From Lachnospiraceae bacterium (GTDB taxonomy: Bacteria; Bacillota; Clostridia; Lachnospirales; Lachnospiraceae): a stretch of 11,303 nucleotides of DNA. The DNA is taken from NCBI GenBank assembly GCA_004557975.1, contig SFEV01000074.1, forward strand, positions 1 through 11,303, read 5' to 3'. The notes under the pieces were generated by a model, which did no database searches, was not told the DNA's origin, and was given only the letters and a program-made list of their open reading frames with translations. A program made the position numbers and the translations under genes. Shown piece by piece: positions 1-7,399 of the stretch; position 1 is the stretch's first letter; each line of letters begins with the position of its first letter.

Positions 1-21
1 ATATTCGAAGGGAGAACATCC

Positions 22-204
22 ATGCCGATTATTATGATTGCAGGATTATGTCTTCTGATCATTCTGATTTATCCCGGTATCTTATGGAAGCTGCTCAGGC
101 ACAGAGACGACAGCCCAACCATGGCGTATATCTGGATTGTACGTGCAGTCGCCGGGATCGCGCTGATTGTACTGGGTATCCTGCATTTCGGCGGGAAAGT
201 ATAG
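22..204 (+). CDS. Small two-helix membrane protein, function unknown
   Basis: A 60-residue protein with two hydrophobic segments (about residues 3-23 and 36-55) joined by a short basic and polar loop (KLLRHRDDSPT), so it should sit in the membrane as a helical hairpin. The start is supported by AAGGGAG at 8-14, 7 nt before the ATG. The stop at 202-204 lies 17 nt before the LysR start, so the two genes are probably cotranscribed. The pattern YPxxxWK, then P-x-x-Y, R and G positions, recalls small uncharacterised membrane families of the DUF6199 type, but that is only an impression. A long alternative reading of the LysR frame overlaps this gene; I prefer this small ORF because it has its own ribosome binding site and a clean membrane pattern. 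The upstream promoter is outside the window. Confidence 0.7.
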   Translation: MPIIMIAGLCLLIILIYPGILWKLLRHRDDSPTMAYIWIVRAVAGIALIVLGILHFGGKV

Positions 205-221
205 AAGATGAGGTAGCAATT

Positions 222-1142
222 ATGACATTAATGCAGCTGCATTACGTGATTACGATTTCCGAGACCGGTTCGCTGAACAAGGCAGCGGAGCTGATGTATA
301 TGTCCCAGCCGTCCCTGACAAGTGCCGTCAAGGAGCTGGAGAAGGAGCTGGGTATCATAATTTTTAACCGTACAGGCCGTGGTGTCACGCTGACCAGCGA
401 TGGAGCCGAGTTCCTGCTCCACGCAAAGCAGATCTACGGACAGTACGAAACTGTCCTGGAAAAATACGGGAAGAGCGGCTCGCTCAAAAAGAAATTCGGA
501 GTATCCACACAGCATTATTCCTTTGCCGTAAAAGCTTTCGTTGACATGGCAAAATCCTTTGACATGTCGAAATATGAGTTTGCCATCAGAGAGACGAAGA
601 CGGGAGAGGTCATCAGTGACGTGAGTACCCTGAAAAGTGAGATCGGTGTTCTGTATCTGTGCGATTTCAACAGAAAATCCATGATGAAGCTTCTGAAGAC
701 AGCCAATCTGGAATTCCATCATCTGATCGACTGCCGGGCGTACGTTTATCTCTGGAAAAATCATCCGCTGGCAGGGCTGGAGTCCATCAGCTTTGAACAG
801 CTGGAGGGATATCCATGCCTGTCCTTTGAACAGGGGGATAACAGCTCCTTCTATCTGGCGGAGGAAATCCTCTCCACCAACGAATACTCACAGGTAATCA
901 AGGCAAACGACAGGGCTACCATGCTTAATCTGATGGTAGGGCTCAACGGCTATACACTCTGTTCAGGAATTATCTGCGAAGAGCTGAACGGAAGCGATTA
1001 TATGGCCATACCGTTCCGGGATGATGAACAGAATCAGAACAGTACCATGGAGATTGGTTATATTATCAGGAAAAATATGGTCTTAAGCAGGATGGGAGAG
1101 CTGTACATAGCGGCTATGAAAAAGTATCTGCAGATAGATTAA
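222..1142 (+). CDS. LysR-type transcriptional regulator
   Basis: A 306-residue DNA-binding regulator, the usual length for the LysR family. Residues 3-62 form the winged helix-turn-helix, with the family pattern SLNKAAELMYMSQPSLT, then VKELEKELG and FNRTGRGVTLT. Residues from about 88 form the periplasmic-binding-like effector domain. The ATG at 222 was chosen because GAGG at 210-213 sits 8 nt upstream and the protein then begins directly with the HTH (MTLMQLHYV). The frame is open upstream, but that would add 58 non-LysR residues overlapping the membrane-protein gene. The stop is 18 nt from the end of the convergent MATE gene. Ligand and targets cannot be read from the sequence. The nearby MATE and cysteine desulfidase genes are possible targets by proximity only. 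Confidence 0.93.
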   Translation: MTLMQLHYVITISETGSLNKAAELMYMSQPSLTSAVKELEKELGIIIFNRTGRGVTLTSDGAEFLLHAKQIYGQYETVLEKYGKSGSLKKKFGVSTQHYSFAVKAFVDMAKSFDMSKYEFAIRETKTGEVISDVSTLKSEIGVLYLCDFNRKSMMKLLKTANLEFHHLIDCRAYVYLWKNHPLAGLESISFEQLEGYPCLSFEQGDNSSFYLAEEILSTNEYSQVIKANDRATMLNLMVGLNGYTLCSGIICEELNGSDYMAIPFRDDEQNQNSTMEIGYIIRKNMVLSRMGELYIAAMKKYLQID

Positions 1143-1160
1143 TCCCCATCTGTGATCAGC

Positions 1161-2540
1161 TTAGTGCCCGAGCGCATGCTGCCATTTCGTGCCGAGATAC
1201 CGACGCACGAAGAGGATAGCACGGAACAGCCAGTCGATGGTCATAGCCACCCAGATGCCAAAGATTCCCCAGCCGCACTGTACGCCCAGCAGCCAGCTGA
1301 AGCCGATACGGAACACCCACATGGAAAAAATGGAGAGCACCATGGCATATTTCACATCGGCAGCGGCCCTCAGCGTATTGGGAAGTGCAAAGGACAGAGG
1401 CCAGATAGTGATCACGCAGGCTGCGTGGTACCAGATAATGTCGTGAGTATAGCCGGATGCCTCGGGGGAGAGATTGTACATTCTGATCAGCAGAGGCAGT
1501 GCGGCAAGCACAAGAATATTGATCACCACCTTGGCTGCGTACGTAATCATCAGAAGTTTTTTCGTATAATAGCGGACCTGTGTGAAATCGCCGGCGCCTG
1601 CACACTGGGCCGTGACGGTCAGCAGAGCAAAGCCGATTGCAGAACCGGGAAGTACCTGGAACATGGCGATGTTGTTGCAGACTGCGTTGGCAGCGATGGC
1701 CGCTGTGCCGAAGCCGGATGCAATGCTGAGCACGAGGATTTTTCCCAGCTGGAACATGCTGTTTTCCAGTCCGTTGGGAATACCGATCCCGAGAATCTTT
1801 TTGAGCAGCGGGATATCAAAACGGAAGGAGAACGGAAGCACAAGGTGCACAGACTTCTTCTGGTCCGTCAGTATGTATAGGATCACTATGGCAGCAATGG
1901 TACGTGAAATCAGTGTAGGAATCGCAGCACCTGTCACACCCATTTTGAGACCGTAGATCAGGATAGCGTTTCCGATGAGATTGATGCCGTTCATCACGAG
2001 AGACATGTACATGGCAGTTTTGGCATCTCCCATGGAGCGGAGGATGGCAGCACCGGCATTGTACAGAGCGATGAACGGGATGGAAGCCGCCACAATCAGA
2101 AGATAGATGTTGCAGTTTGCCATGACATCAGGTGCAATATTTCCGAAAACCACATGCAGGATAAATGAACGGCAGCAATAAGCCAGTCCCATAATCAGCA
2201 CAGAGAAGATTCCTGTGAACAGGATGAGCTGGTTGGCAGCGCGGCATGCCGTCTCCGGATGGCGCTTGCCGATGCTCTGACCGCAGATTACGGCGCCGCC
2301 TGTACCCAGGGCTGCGAACAGGTTGATCAGCAGAACAAAAACAGTGTCCACCAGCGACACGGCTGACACGGCAGCCTCACCGGCGCTTGCCACCATCATG
2401 GAATCGGCGACACCGACTGTGATGGCGAGAATCTGTTCAATGATCAGAGGAATAATGAGCTTTTTCAGATCACTGTTGCTGAAAAGATAAGAAGATGTAT
2501 CAGGCCTGCCTGTGGAATTTCTGGAAATAAAAAAATTCAT
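1161..2540 (-). CDS. MATE family multidrug/metabolite exporter (first copy)
   Basis: A 459-residue integral membrane transporter of the MATE family, which exports organic compounds in exchange for Na+ or H+. Length and about 12 predicted membrane helices in two halves are typical. Family features are visible: PLIIEQILAITVGVADSMMV at the first helix, the GTGGAVICGQ segment, and a second half opening with GIPNGLENSMFQLGK. The C-terminal GIFGIWVAMTIDWLFRAILF stretch is common in clostridial MATE proteins. The start is supported by GAGG (complement of 2549-2552), 8 nt before the ATG. It is divergent from a second, only distantly similar MATE gene and convergent with the LysR gene. Substrate is unknown. 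The family call is secure. Confidence 0.95.
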   Translation of the reverse strand: MNFFISRNSTGRPDTSSYLFSNSDLKKLIIPLIIEQILAITVGVADSMMVASAGEAAVSAVSLVDTVFVLLINLFAALGTGGAVICGQSIGKRHPETACRAANQLILFTGIFSVLIMGLAYCCRSFILHVVFGNIAPDVMANCNIYLLIVAASIPFIALYNAGAAILRSMGDAKTAMYMSLVMNGINLIGNAILIYGLKMGVTGAAIPTLISRTIAAIVILYILTDQKKSVHLVLPFSFRFDIPLLKKILGIGIPNGLENSMFQLGKILVLSIASGFGTAAIAANAVCNNIAMFQVLPGSAIGFALLTVTAQCAGAGDFTQVRYYTKKLLMITYAAKVVINILVLAALPLLIRMYNLSPEASGYTHDIIWYHAACVITIWPLSFALPNTLRAAADVKYAMVLSIFSMWVFRIGFSWLLGVQCGWGIFGIWVAMTIDWLFRAILFVRRYLGTKWQHALGH

Positions 2541-2581
2541 GATTATTACCTCATTTTAATTCGTTCGTTCAGTGCGTATAT

Positions 2582-2609
2582 ATTATAAGCCATTCCTTTG
2601 GAAATGCAA
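2582..2609 (-). promoter_or_regulatory. Sigma-A promoter of the first MATE gene
   Basis: Read on the - strand: TTGCAT (complement of 2604-2609), a 16-bp spacer, then a perfect TATAAT (complement of 2582-2587). Transcription should begin near 2575, giving a leader of about 35 nt to the ATG at 2540. The leader contains the short repeated motif GAACGAACGAA (complement of 2560-2570). Confidence 0.7.
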
Positions 2610-2635
2610 GAGTTCTGTACGTGTGCTTTTTGACG

Positions 2636-2653
2636 AAATTTACAGGTAAATTT
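2636..2653. promoter_or_regulatory. Perfect palindromic operator between divergent MATE genes
   Basis: AAATTTAC-AG-GTAAATTT is an 18-bp inverted repeat with two perfect 8-bp arms and a 2-bp centre. It lies between the two divergent promoters, ending 9 bp before the -35 of the second MATE gene. Its centre is about -52 from that gene's expected start and about -70 from the first MATE gene's. Size and symmetry fit a dimeric regulator. Which protein binds is unknown; the LysR protein encoded at 222-1142 is one candidate by proximity only. Confidence 0.55.
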
Positions 2654-2662
2654 TATGTTCTA

Positions 2663-2690
2663 TTGACAATTTCAAAAATACTGCTATAAT
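2663..2690 (+). promoter_or_regulatory. Consensus sigma-A promoter of second MATE / desulfidase operon
   Basis: Perfect TTGACA at 2663-2668, 16-bp spacer, perfect TATAAT at 2685-2690, with an extended -10 TG at 2682-2683. The expected start is near 2697, so the in-frame ATG at 2695 cannot be used and translation should begin at 2725. No other promoter is evident before the desulfidase gene. Confidence 0.85.
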
Positions 2691-2724
2691 TCAGATGCAA
2701 TATCTTTGGGGAGGAATTTTGCAT

Positions 2725-4098
2725 ATGAATCAGCATAAGAAGAGGGTCAATGGCGGCAATCAAATTACAGAGGGAGCGATCTGGAAACAGATTCTCTTTT
2801 TTTTCTTTCCGATTCTGCTGGGAACATTTTTCCAGCAGCTGTATAACACAATCGATATGGTAATTGTCGGTCGCTTCGTAGGCAAAGAAGCGCTGGCCAG
2901 TGTGGGAGGATCCTCCGGACAGATTGTGAATCTGGTGGTCAACTTCTTTACAGGGCTCTCCGCAGGAGCAGGCGTTATCATCTCGCAGTGCTACGGTGCC
3001 CGCAGCGAAAAGGGGCTGAACGACGGGCTGCACACGGCGTATGCCCTGTCCATTGCCGGAGGTATCGTAGCTACAATCCTTGGAATATGGCTTTCTCCGA
3101 CGATACTTTCCAGGATGAATACACCGGATGAAATCATGGCGCTGTCGACGACGTATCTGCGCATCTACTTTGCAGGCATTCTGTTTGTTTTCATATATAA
3201 TATCGGATCCGGTATCCTGCGTGCCCTGGGAGATTCCAGACGGCCGCTGTATATCCTGATTATCTGCTGCCTCGTGAATATCGTCATGGACCTTGTCATG
3301 GTACTGTGGCTGAAGCTCGGTGTTGCCGGCGTGGCCATCGCCACACTGTTTGCACAGGCAGTCAGTGCGATTCTTGTCACTCTCGTTCTGATGCGTTCGA
3401 AGGACATGTACCGTCTGCAGCTGTCAAAGATCAGATTTCACGGCAGAATGCTGAAATCACAGCTGTATCTCGGCGTACCCGGCGGAATCCAGTCAGTCAT
3501 GTACAGTCTGTCCAACATCATCATCCAGTCGGCGGTCAACGTCTACGGTACCGATACGACGGCAGCCTGGGCGGCTCACGGCAAGCTGGATGCGATTTTC
3601 TGGATGATCAGCGGTGCCTTTGGCGTATCCATCACCACATTTGCGGGTCAGAATTACGGCGCAGGCAAGCTGGACCGTGTAAAGCGCGGTACGGTGATCT
3701 GCCTGTTGATGGATCAGGGTGTTTCCCTGTTTATGACACTGTTTCTGATTCTGTTTCGGTATCCGCTGTTTCGCATTTTCTCCGCGGACCCGGCTGTGGT
3801 GGAGATCGGCGCAGACATGCTCCGGCTCATTGCACCGTGCTTCATCGTATTCAGCTTTGTGGAGATTTTCTCCAGCGCTCTGCGCGGAATCGGAGATGTA
3901 CTGATCCCGATGTTCCTGACACTGTTCGGTGTCTGTCTGCTGAGGATTGCATGGATCTTTGCAGTGGTGCCGATGAATCCATCGGTACATATGATCCTGA
4001 TGAACTATCCGGTCACCTGGATCACGACGGCAATCCTGTTTATTTTTTATTTCCGGTACCGGATACAGCATCCGCATCATCTGCGGCAGAGTTCATAA
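2725..4098 (+). CDS. MATE family exporter (second copy)
   Basis: A 457-residue MATE transporter, full length, about 12 helices. Diagnostic segments are FPILLGTFFQQLYNTIDMVI, VGRFVGKEALASVGG, the NFFTGLSAGAGVIISQ helix, and in the second half GVPGGIQSVMYSLSNIIIQS followed by FAGQNYGAGK. These place it in a different MATE branch from the divergent neighbour, so the pair is not a recent duplication. The start at 2725 is set by GGGGAGGA at 2708-2715 with 9 nt spacing and by the promoter position. The desulfidase gene follows after 30 nt. The substrate is not predictable; the partner gene suggests sulfur or amino-acid metabolism, but this is inference. Confidence 0.95.
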   Translation: MNQHKKRVNGGNQITEGAIWKQILFFFFPILLGTFFQQLYNTIDMVIVGRFVGKEALASVGGSSGQIVNLVVNFFTGLSAGAGVIISQCYGARSEKGLNDGLHTAYALSIAGGIVATILGIWLSPTILSRMNTPDEIMALSTTYLRIYFAGILFVFIYNIGSGILRALGDSRRPLYILIICCLVNIVMDLVMVLWLKLGVAGVAIATLFAQAVSAILVTLVLMRSKDMYRLQLSKIRFHGRMLKSQLYLGVPGGIQSVMYSLSNIIIQSAVNVYGTDTTAAWAAHGKLDAIFWMISGAFGVSITTFAGQNYGAGKLDRVKRGTVICLLMDQGVSLFMTLFLILFRYPLFRIFSADPAVVEIGADMLRLIAPCFIVFSFVEIFSSALRGIGDVLIPMFLTLFGVCLLRIAWIFAVVPMNPSVHMILMNYPVTWITTAILFIFYFRYRIQHPHHLRQSS

Positions 4099-4128
4099 TC
4101 TTTGCGGGGTACAAAGGAGGACAATGTC

Positions 4129-5400
4129 ATGGTAAATGAAAAAGTATACAGAAATTATCTGGCAATATTAAAAGAAGAGATGGTTCCCGCCATGGGCTGT
4201 ACGGAACCGATTGCGCTGGCCTACGGCGCGGCGAGAGCGCGGGAAGTGCTGGGTGCGGAGCCGGAGAAGATCACGGCATACTGCAGCGGCAATATCATCA
4301 AAAATGTCCGGTGCGTAGTGATTCCCAATTCCGGAGGGCTGACCGGCATTCCGGCAGGTGTGGTGCTTGGAGCAGTCGGGGGAGATGCCTCCAGAAATAT
4401 GGAAGTCCTGGAACACGTGGATGATGCGGCGAGAGCGCGCACAAGGGAACTGCTGGCAAAGGAGATCTGCCATGTGGAGATCCTCGATTCCCCCGTGGTA
4501 CTTCACTTTATTCTGGAGATGACAGCAGGAGATGATACAGTCAGCCTGGAGATCAAGTATGACCATATCAATGTCACAAAAATTATTAAGAACGGGGAAG
4601 TTCTGCTGGATCGGGATGAAACAGGAGAGCAGACGGAAGAGGCAGACAGGAATCTGCTGAATCTTGAGGATATCAAAGAATTTTCAGATACCGTTGCACT
4701 GGAGGATGTCAAAGACCTGCTGGATGCTCAGATCCGCTGCAATATGACCATCGCCCGGGAGGGAATGACAGGCAGGTACGGCCTTGGCATCGGGCGTGTG
4801 ATCAGGGAATCCTATTCCGATGATATGCTGACCAGGATGCGAAGCCTGACGGCGGCAGCGTCGGAAGCGCGCATGGGCGGCTGTGATCTGCCTGTAATCA
4901 TCAATTCCGGCAGCGGCAACCAGGGAATCGCCTGCTCTGTACCGCTGATTGTCTACGCAAGAGAGATGGAACTGCCGGAGTACAGCCTCTACCGTGCACT
5001 GGTGTTTTCCAACCTTCTGACCGTCTACCAGAAGCTGTATATCGGCAAGCTGTCTGCATTCTGCGGCGCAGTCTCAGCTTCCTGTGCCAGCGGTGCGGCA
5101 ATCACCTACATGGTGGGCGGAAGCCTTGACCGGATCAAAAAGACCATCGAAAATACACTTGCCAACATCCCGGGCATTATCTGTGACGGGGCAAAGATTT
5201 CCTGTGCGGCGAAGATTGCAGCCAGCCTCGATGCGGCATTCCTGGCTCATCACCTTGCCATGAACAATCAGGGTTACGCGCCGTACACCGGAATTCTCCA
5301 GGAGGAGACCTCAGAGACAATCAGCTGTGTCGGCCTGATTGGGAAAGAGGGCATGAAGGAGACGGACAAGGAAATTCTCAAAATTATGATCGAGCATTAA
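4129..5400 (+). CDS. cyuA: L-cysteine desulfidase, CyuA/UPF0597 family
   Basis: A 423-residue cytoplasmic enzyme of the UPF0597 (COG3681) family, often labelled 'serine dehydratase subunit alpha family'. Characterised members use a [4Fe-4S] cluster to split L-cysteine into pyruvate, ammonia and hydrogen sulfide. Hallmarks present: MGCTEP with C24 near the N-terminus, NSGGLTGIPAG, the glycine-rich NSGSGNQGI (259-267), and a cysteine-rich C-terminal half with C312, C319, C352 and C359 (ICDGAKISCAAK). C24, C312 and C352 have the spacing expected of the cluster ligands. The start at 4129 has AAAGGAGG at 4113-4120, 8 nt upstream. It lies 30 nt after the second MATE gene with no visible promoter of its own. 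The family assignment is strong. Cysteine rather than another amino acid as substrate is inferred from the family. Confidence 0.9.
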   Translation: MVNEKVYRNYLAILKEEMVPAMGCTEPIALAYGAARAREVLGAEPEKITAYCSGNIIKNVRCVVIPNSGGLTGIPAGVVLGAVGGDASRNMEVLEHVDDAARARTRELLAKEICHVEILDSPVVLHFILEMTAGDDTVSLEIKYDHINVTKIIKNGEVLLDRDETGEQTEEADRNLLNLEDIKEFSDTVALEDVKDLLDAQIRCNMTIAREGMTGRYGLGIGRVIRESYSDDMLTRMRSLTAAASEARMGGCDLPVIINSGSGNQGIACSVPLIVYAREMELPEYSLYRALVFSNLLTVYQKLYIGKLSAFCGAVSASCASGAAITYMVGGSLDRIKKTIENTLANIPGIICDGAKISCAAKIAASLDAAFLAHHLAMNNQGYAPYTGILQEETSETISCVGLIGKEGMKETDKEILKIMIEH

Positions 5401-5409
5401 GGGTACGAT

Positions 5410-5425
5410 ATCTGATCGCTCAGAT
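5410..5425. other. Short hairpin between convergent genes
   Basis: ATCTGA-TCGC-TCAGAT is a perfect 6-bp stem in the 30-bp gap between the desulfidase and response-regulator genes, which end head to head. The - strand transcript would have a GCGA (GNRA-type) tetraloop. No T-run follows on either strand, so it is not a standard intrinsic terminator, though it may help end or stabilise both transcripts. Confidence 0.35.
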
Positions 5426-5430
5426 CTGAC

Positions 5431-6063
5431 TTACAGATCCGTATCCTCATGCTTCAGATAGAAGACGGCCAGCTGTGTCCGGTCCCGCAGCCCCAGCTTC
5501 AGCAGCACAGTGCTTAAATAGTTGCGGACCGTCCCCTCGCCGAGATAAAGAGCTTCTGCGATTTCGCGGTTGGACAGCCCCTGTGCGACACCGCGGATGA
5601 TGGAAAGCTCTTTTTCTGATATCTGATGGCCTTCCCAGTCATATCCCTTTTTCTTATGGAGAAGTTCCGGGAGCTTCTGTGTGATCTCATTTCCAAATAC
5701 CGTCTGACCGGAGTAGACGGCCTTGATCGCCGGAACAATGTGTTCGTAATCCTGCTTCAGCAGATATCCCTTCGTCCCGATGCGCAGAGACTTGACAATA
5801 TATTCATCGTCAGAGAAGGTGGTCAGCAGCAGGATTCTCGCATCCGGATGCTCCTTCAGAATCCTGCGGGAAGCTTCCAGTCCATCCATCTCTTTCATGC
5901 GGATATCCATCAGCAGCACATCCGGCAGAAGACGGTTGTACAGACTGACCGCCTCTGCACCGGAGCTCCCTGTATCAATCACACAGATCTCCGGGTCAGT
6001 TTCCAGTATCATTTTCAGTGCTGATGTCACGAGAACATCATCGTCCACCAAAAGAAGGTTCAT
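5431..6063 (-). CDS. NarL/LuxR-type response regulator
   Basis: A 210-residue two-component response regulator. The receiver domain (about 2-120) shows acidic D7, D8 and D9, the phosphorylated Asp D53 in LLMDIRM, T81 and K103. The C-terminal LuxR-type HTH (about 145-205) has SEKELSIIRGVAQGLSNREI and LGEGTVRNYLSTVLLKLGLR. An ATG lies 6 nt upstream at 6069, but AAAGGG (complement of 6077-6072) gives a proper 8-nt spacing only to the ATG at 6063. It is downstream of the sensor kinase on the same strand with a 68-nt AT-rich gap. In LnrJK-type systems the regulator activates the adjacent ABC exporter genes. The paired repeats at 7440-7478 are its likely target. Confidence 0.95.
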   Translation of the reverse strand: MNLLLVDDDVLVTSALKMILETDPEICVIDTGSSGAEAVSLYNRLLPDVLLMDIRMKEMDGLEASRRILKEHPDARILLLTTFSDDEYIVKSLRIGTKGYLLKQDYEHIVPAIKAVYSGQTVFGNEITQKLPELLHKKKGYDWEGHQISEKELSIIRGVAQGLSNREIAEALYLGEGTVRNYLSTVLLKLGLRDRTQLAVFYLKHEDTDL

Positions 6064-6082
6064 AATCATTTCCCTTTCTTCC

Positions 6083-6108
6083 TATTATATATATCGGTTA
6101 TTATATAT
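6083..6108 (-). repeat. AT-rich tandem motif between kinase and regulator genes
   Basis: The 10-bp word TATTATATAT occurs twice (6083-6092 and 6099-6108) with a 16-bp period. On the transcribed - strand each copy reads ATATATAATA, containing a -10-like TATAAT. The copies lie just upstream of the response-regulator ribosome binding site. This may be a weak internal promoter or a protein site. No good -35 is visible, so it may be only a low-complexity spacer. Confidence 0.3.
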
Positions 6109-6131
6109 TCTGAAATGCTGTATATCCTGAG

Positions 6132-7346
6132 TCACTCACTCTTCCGCGGAACAGTGATATAGATGCGAAATCCATCCGTATCCGTGATCTGGATATTTCC
6201 GTTCAGCGCACTTACGCGGCTGCGCATATTCTGAAGCCCCATGCCATCACTGAGCCACTCACCTTCTGCCCCGGATACCGGATGACTGCGGCTGTTTTTC
6301 CCGTTGTCCTGTATAATCAGCTGATAAAATCCGGGGTGTTCCATCACAGTGATTCTGGCCTGGGAAGCGTTGCTGTGCCTGGAAATATTGACGAGCGCTT
6401 CCTTGACAACAGAGATAAAGCTGTATTTGACCTCCCGCGGGATATCGGGAGAAATATCACAGGTCAGCGTCACAGGACAGAAGGAAAATTCACTGGTCAG
6501 CATGCGAAGAGATTCCTCCAGATTTACGGAAGAGTCCCGCAGGTCATGGACACTTTTTCGGATACTGTCCATGGCCTGCTTCAGCGTATCCTCAAGCTGG
6601 CAGAAAGGCTCCTTCAGACTTTCCTCTTTGCTGACCGTCTTTATTGCACCGACCATCAGAATGGCTCTCGTCAGCATATGTCCCACATTGTCATGAATTT
6701 CCCGGGCAATGCGGTTGCGCTCCCGCAGTGTGGCGTTGTAGATTTCACTGTTCTGCTGTGCCTGCAGCGCGTGATTGCGTTCCTCCAGAGCCAGCCGAAG
6801 CTCCGTATCGTCATCCCGTGTGCGAAGATATTTCTTCGAGAGTGTCTCATACCGGACGGTGCGAAAGCAGAGCAGCACGGCGGCCAGACAGCCGGTCAGG
6901 AGAAAGACAGCACCGAAGTCAAGAATCGCACGAAAACCTCTGCTGTACTGAGAAAGAACGGCAGCGGCGATACATACTGTCGGAAGAAAACGTACCAGGG
7001 ACAGCCTCCTGCCAGCCTCACCATCCACGTCGCCAGGGACAGCCTTGCGCGTATGCCCCGGGGCTGATTCATGGGATGCTGCACCCGGAAGGAAATACAG
7101 TGATGCACAGTCGTAAGTGATCATGGGCAGAAACAGAAGCAGCTCAGGGAGAAAGATCATACATACGGAATAAAAGATGAGAAGACCTGCCGTACAGCGC
7201 TGATCTGTGACGGCGTCGCAGAATGCGCTGACAGCGACAGCAGAAAACAGCGCGATGATCAGATAATCATAATCAGACGAAACAGTCAGCAGCGCGCACG
7301 GAATACAGAAAATCAGCAGCATGCACCGGTCAATAATTGTATTCAT
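6132..7346 (-). CDS. Sensor histidine kinase, HisKA_3 family (LnrJ/DesK-like)
   Basis: A 404-residue membrane sensor kinase. Residues 1-162 contain about five hydrophobic segments split by a hydrophilic stretch at about 90-118, with no large extracellular domain, so the signal is probably sensed within or near the membrane. A coiled linker (about 165-205) leads to the HisKA_3 dimerisation domain: RERNRIAREIHDNVGHML with H218 as the phosphorylated histidine. The HATPase_c domain has VVKEALVNISRHS (N box, from 313), DNGK (347-350) and DGMGLQNM (367-374). D219-xxx-H223 takes the place of the D-xxx-Q phosphatase motif seen in NarX and DesK. The start has AGGTGA about 5 nt upstream. It pairs with the downstream response regulator and is divergent from the ABC exporter operon. 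Confidence 0.95.
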   Translation of the reverse strand: MNTIIDRCMLLIFCIPCALLTVSSDYDYLIIALFSAVAVSAFCDAVTDQRCTAGLLIFYSVCMIFLPELLLFLPMITYDCASLYFLPGAASHESAPGHTRKAVPGDVDGEAGRRLSLVRFLPTVCIAAAVLSQYSRGFRAILDFGAVFLLTGCLAAVLLCFRTVRYETLSKKYLRTRDDDTELRLALEERNHALQAQQNSEIYNATLRERNRIAREIHDNVGHMLTRAILMVGAIKTVSKEESLKEPFCQLEDTLKQAMDSIRKSVHDLRDSSVNLEESLRMLTSEFSFCPVTLTCDISPDIPREVKYSFISVVKEALVNISRHSNASQARITVMEHPGFYQLIIQDNGKNSRSHPVSGAEGEWLSDGMGLQNMRSRVSALNGNIQITDTDGFRIYITVPRKSE

Positions 7347-7370
7347 TTTATCACCTGTCCTTTTGCGTTC

Positions 7371-7399
7371 ATCCTATCATAAGGGGAGAACAATGTAAA
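7371..7399 (-). promoter_or_regulatory. Probable promoter of the kinase-regulator operon
   Basis: On the - strand: TTTACA (complement of 7394-7399), 17-bp spacer, TAGGAT (complement of 7371-7376), 18 nt or so before the start region of the kinase leader. The -35 matches consensus at 5 of 6 positions and the -10 at 4 of 6. TATGAT (complement of 7376-7381) is an alternative -10 without a good -35. Confidence 0.4.

Noticed and set aside
48..221. Upstream extension of the LysR reading frame
   Set aside because: The first 58 residues do not look like a LysR N-terminus, overlap the better supported membrane-protein gene, and have no ribosome binding site, whereas the ATG at 222 has one and starts at the HTH.
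1152..1880. Long + strand frame (242 codons) opposite the first MATE gene
   Set aside because: Its product is rich in His, Gln, Asp and Cys with no domain pattern, the usual look of an antisense shadow of a membrane-protein gene, and it has no ribosome binding site.
4102..4128. TTG start for the desulfidase at 4102
   Set aside because: The ribosome binding site AAAGGAGG lies inside this extension, and the family begins close to the ATG at 4129.
3306..4139. 277-codon + strand frame inside the second MATE gene
   Set aside because: It is an out-of-frame shadow of a clear MATE gene, with Arg/His/Cys-rich low-complexity composition.
5401..5430. Bidirectional intrinsic terminator between convergent genes
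   Set aside because: The 6-bp hairpin is not GC-rich and has no T-run on either strand.
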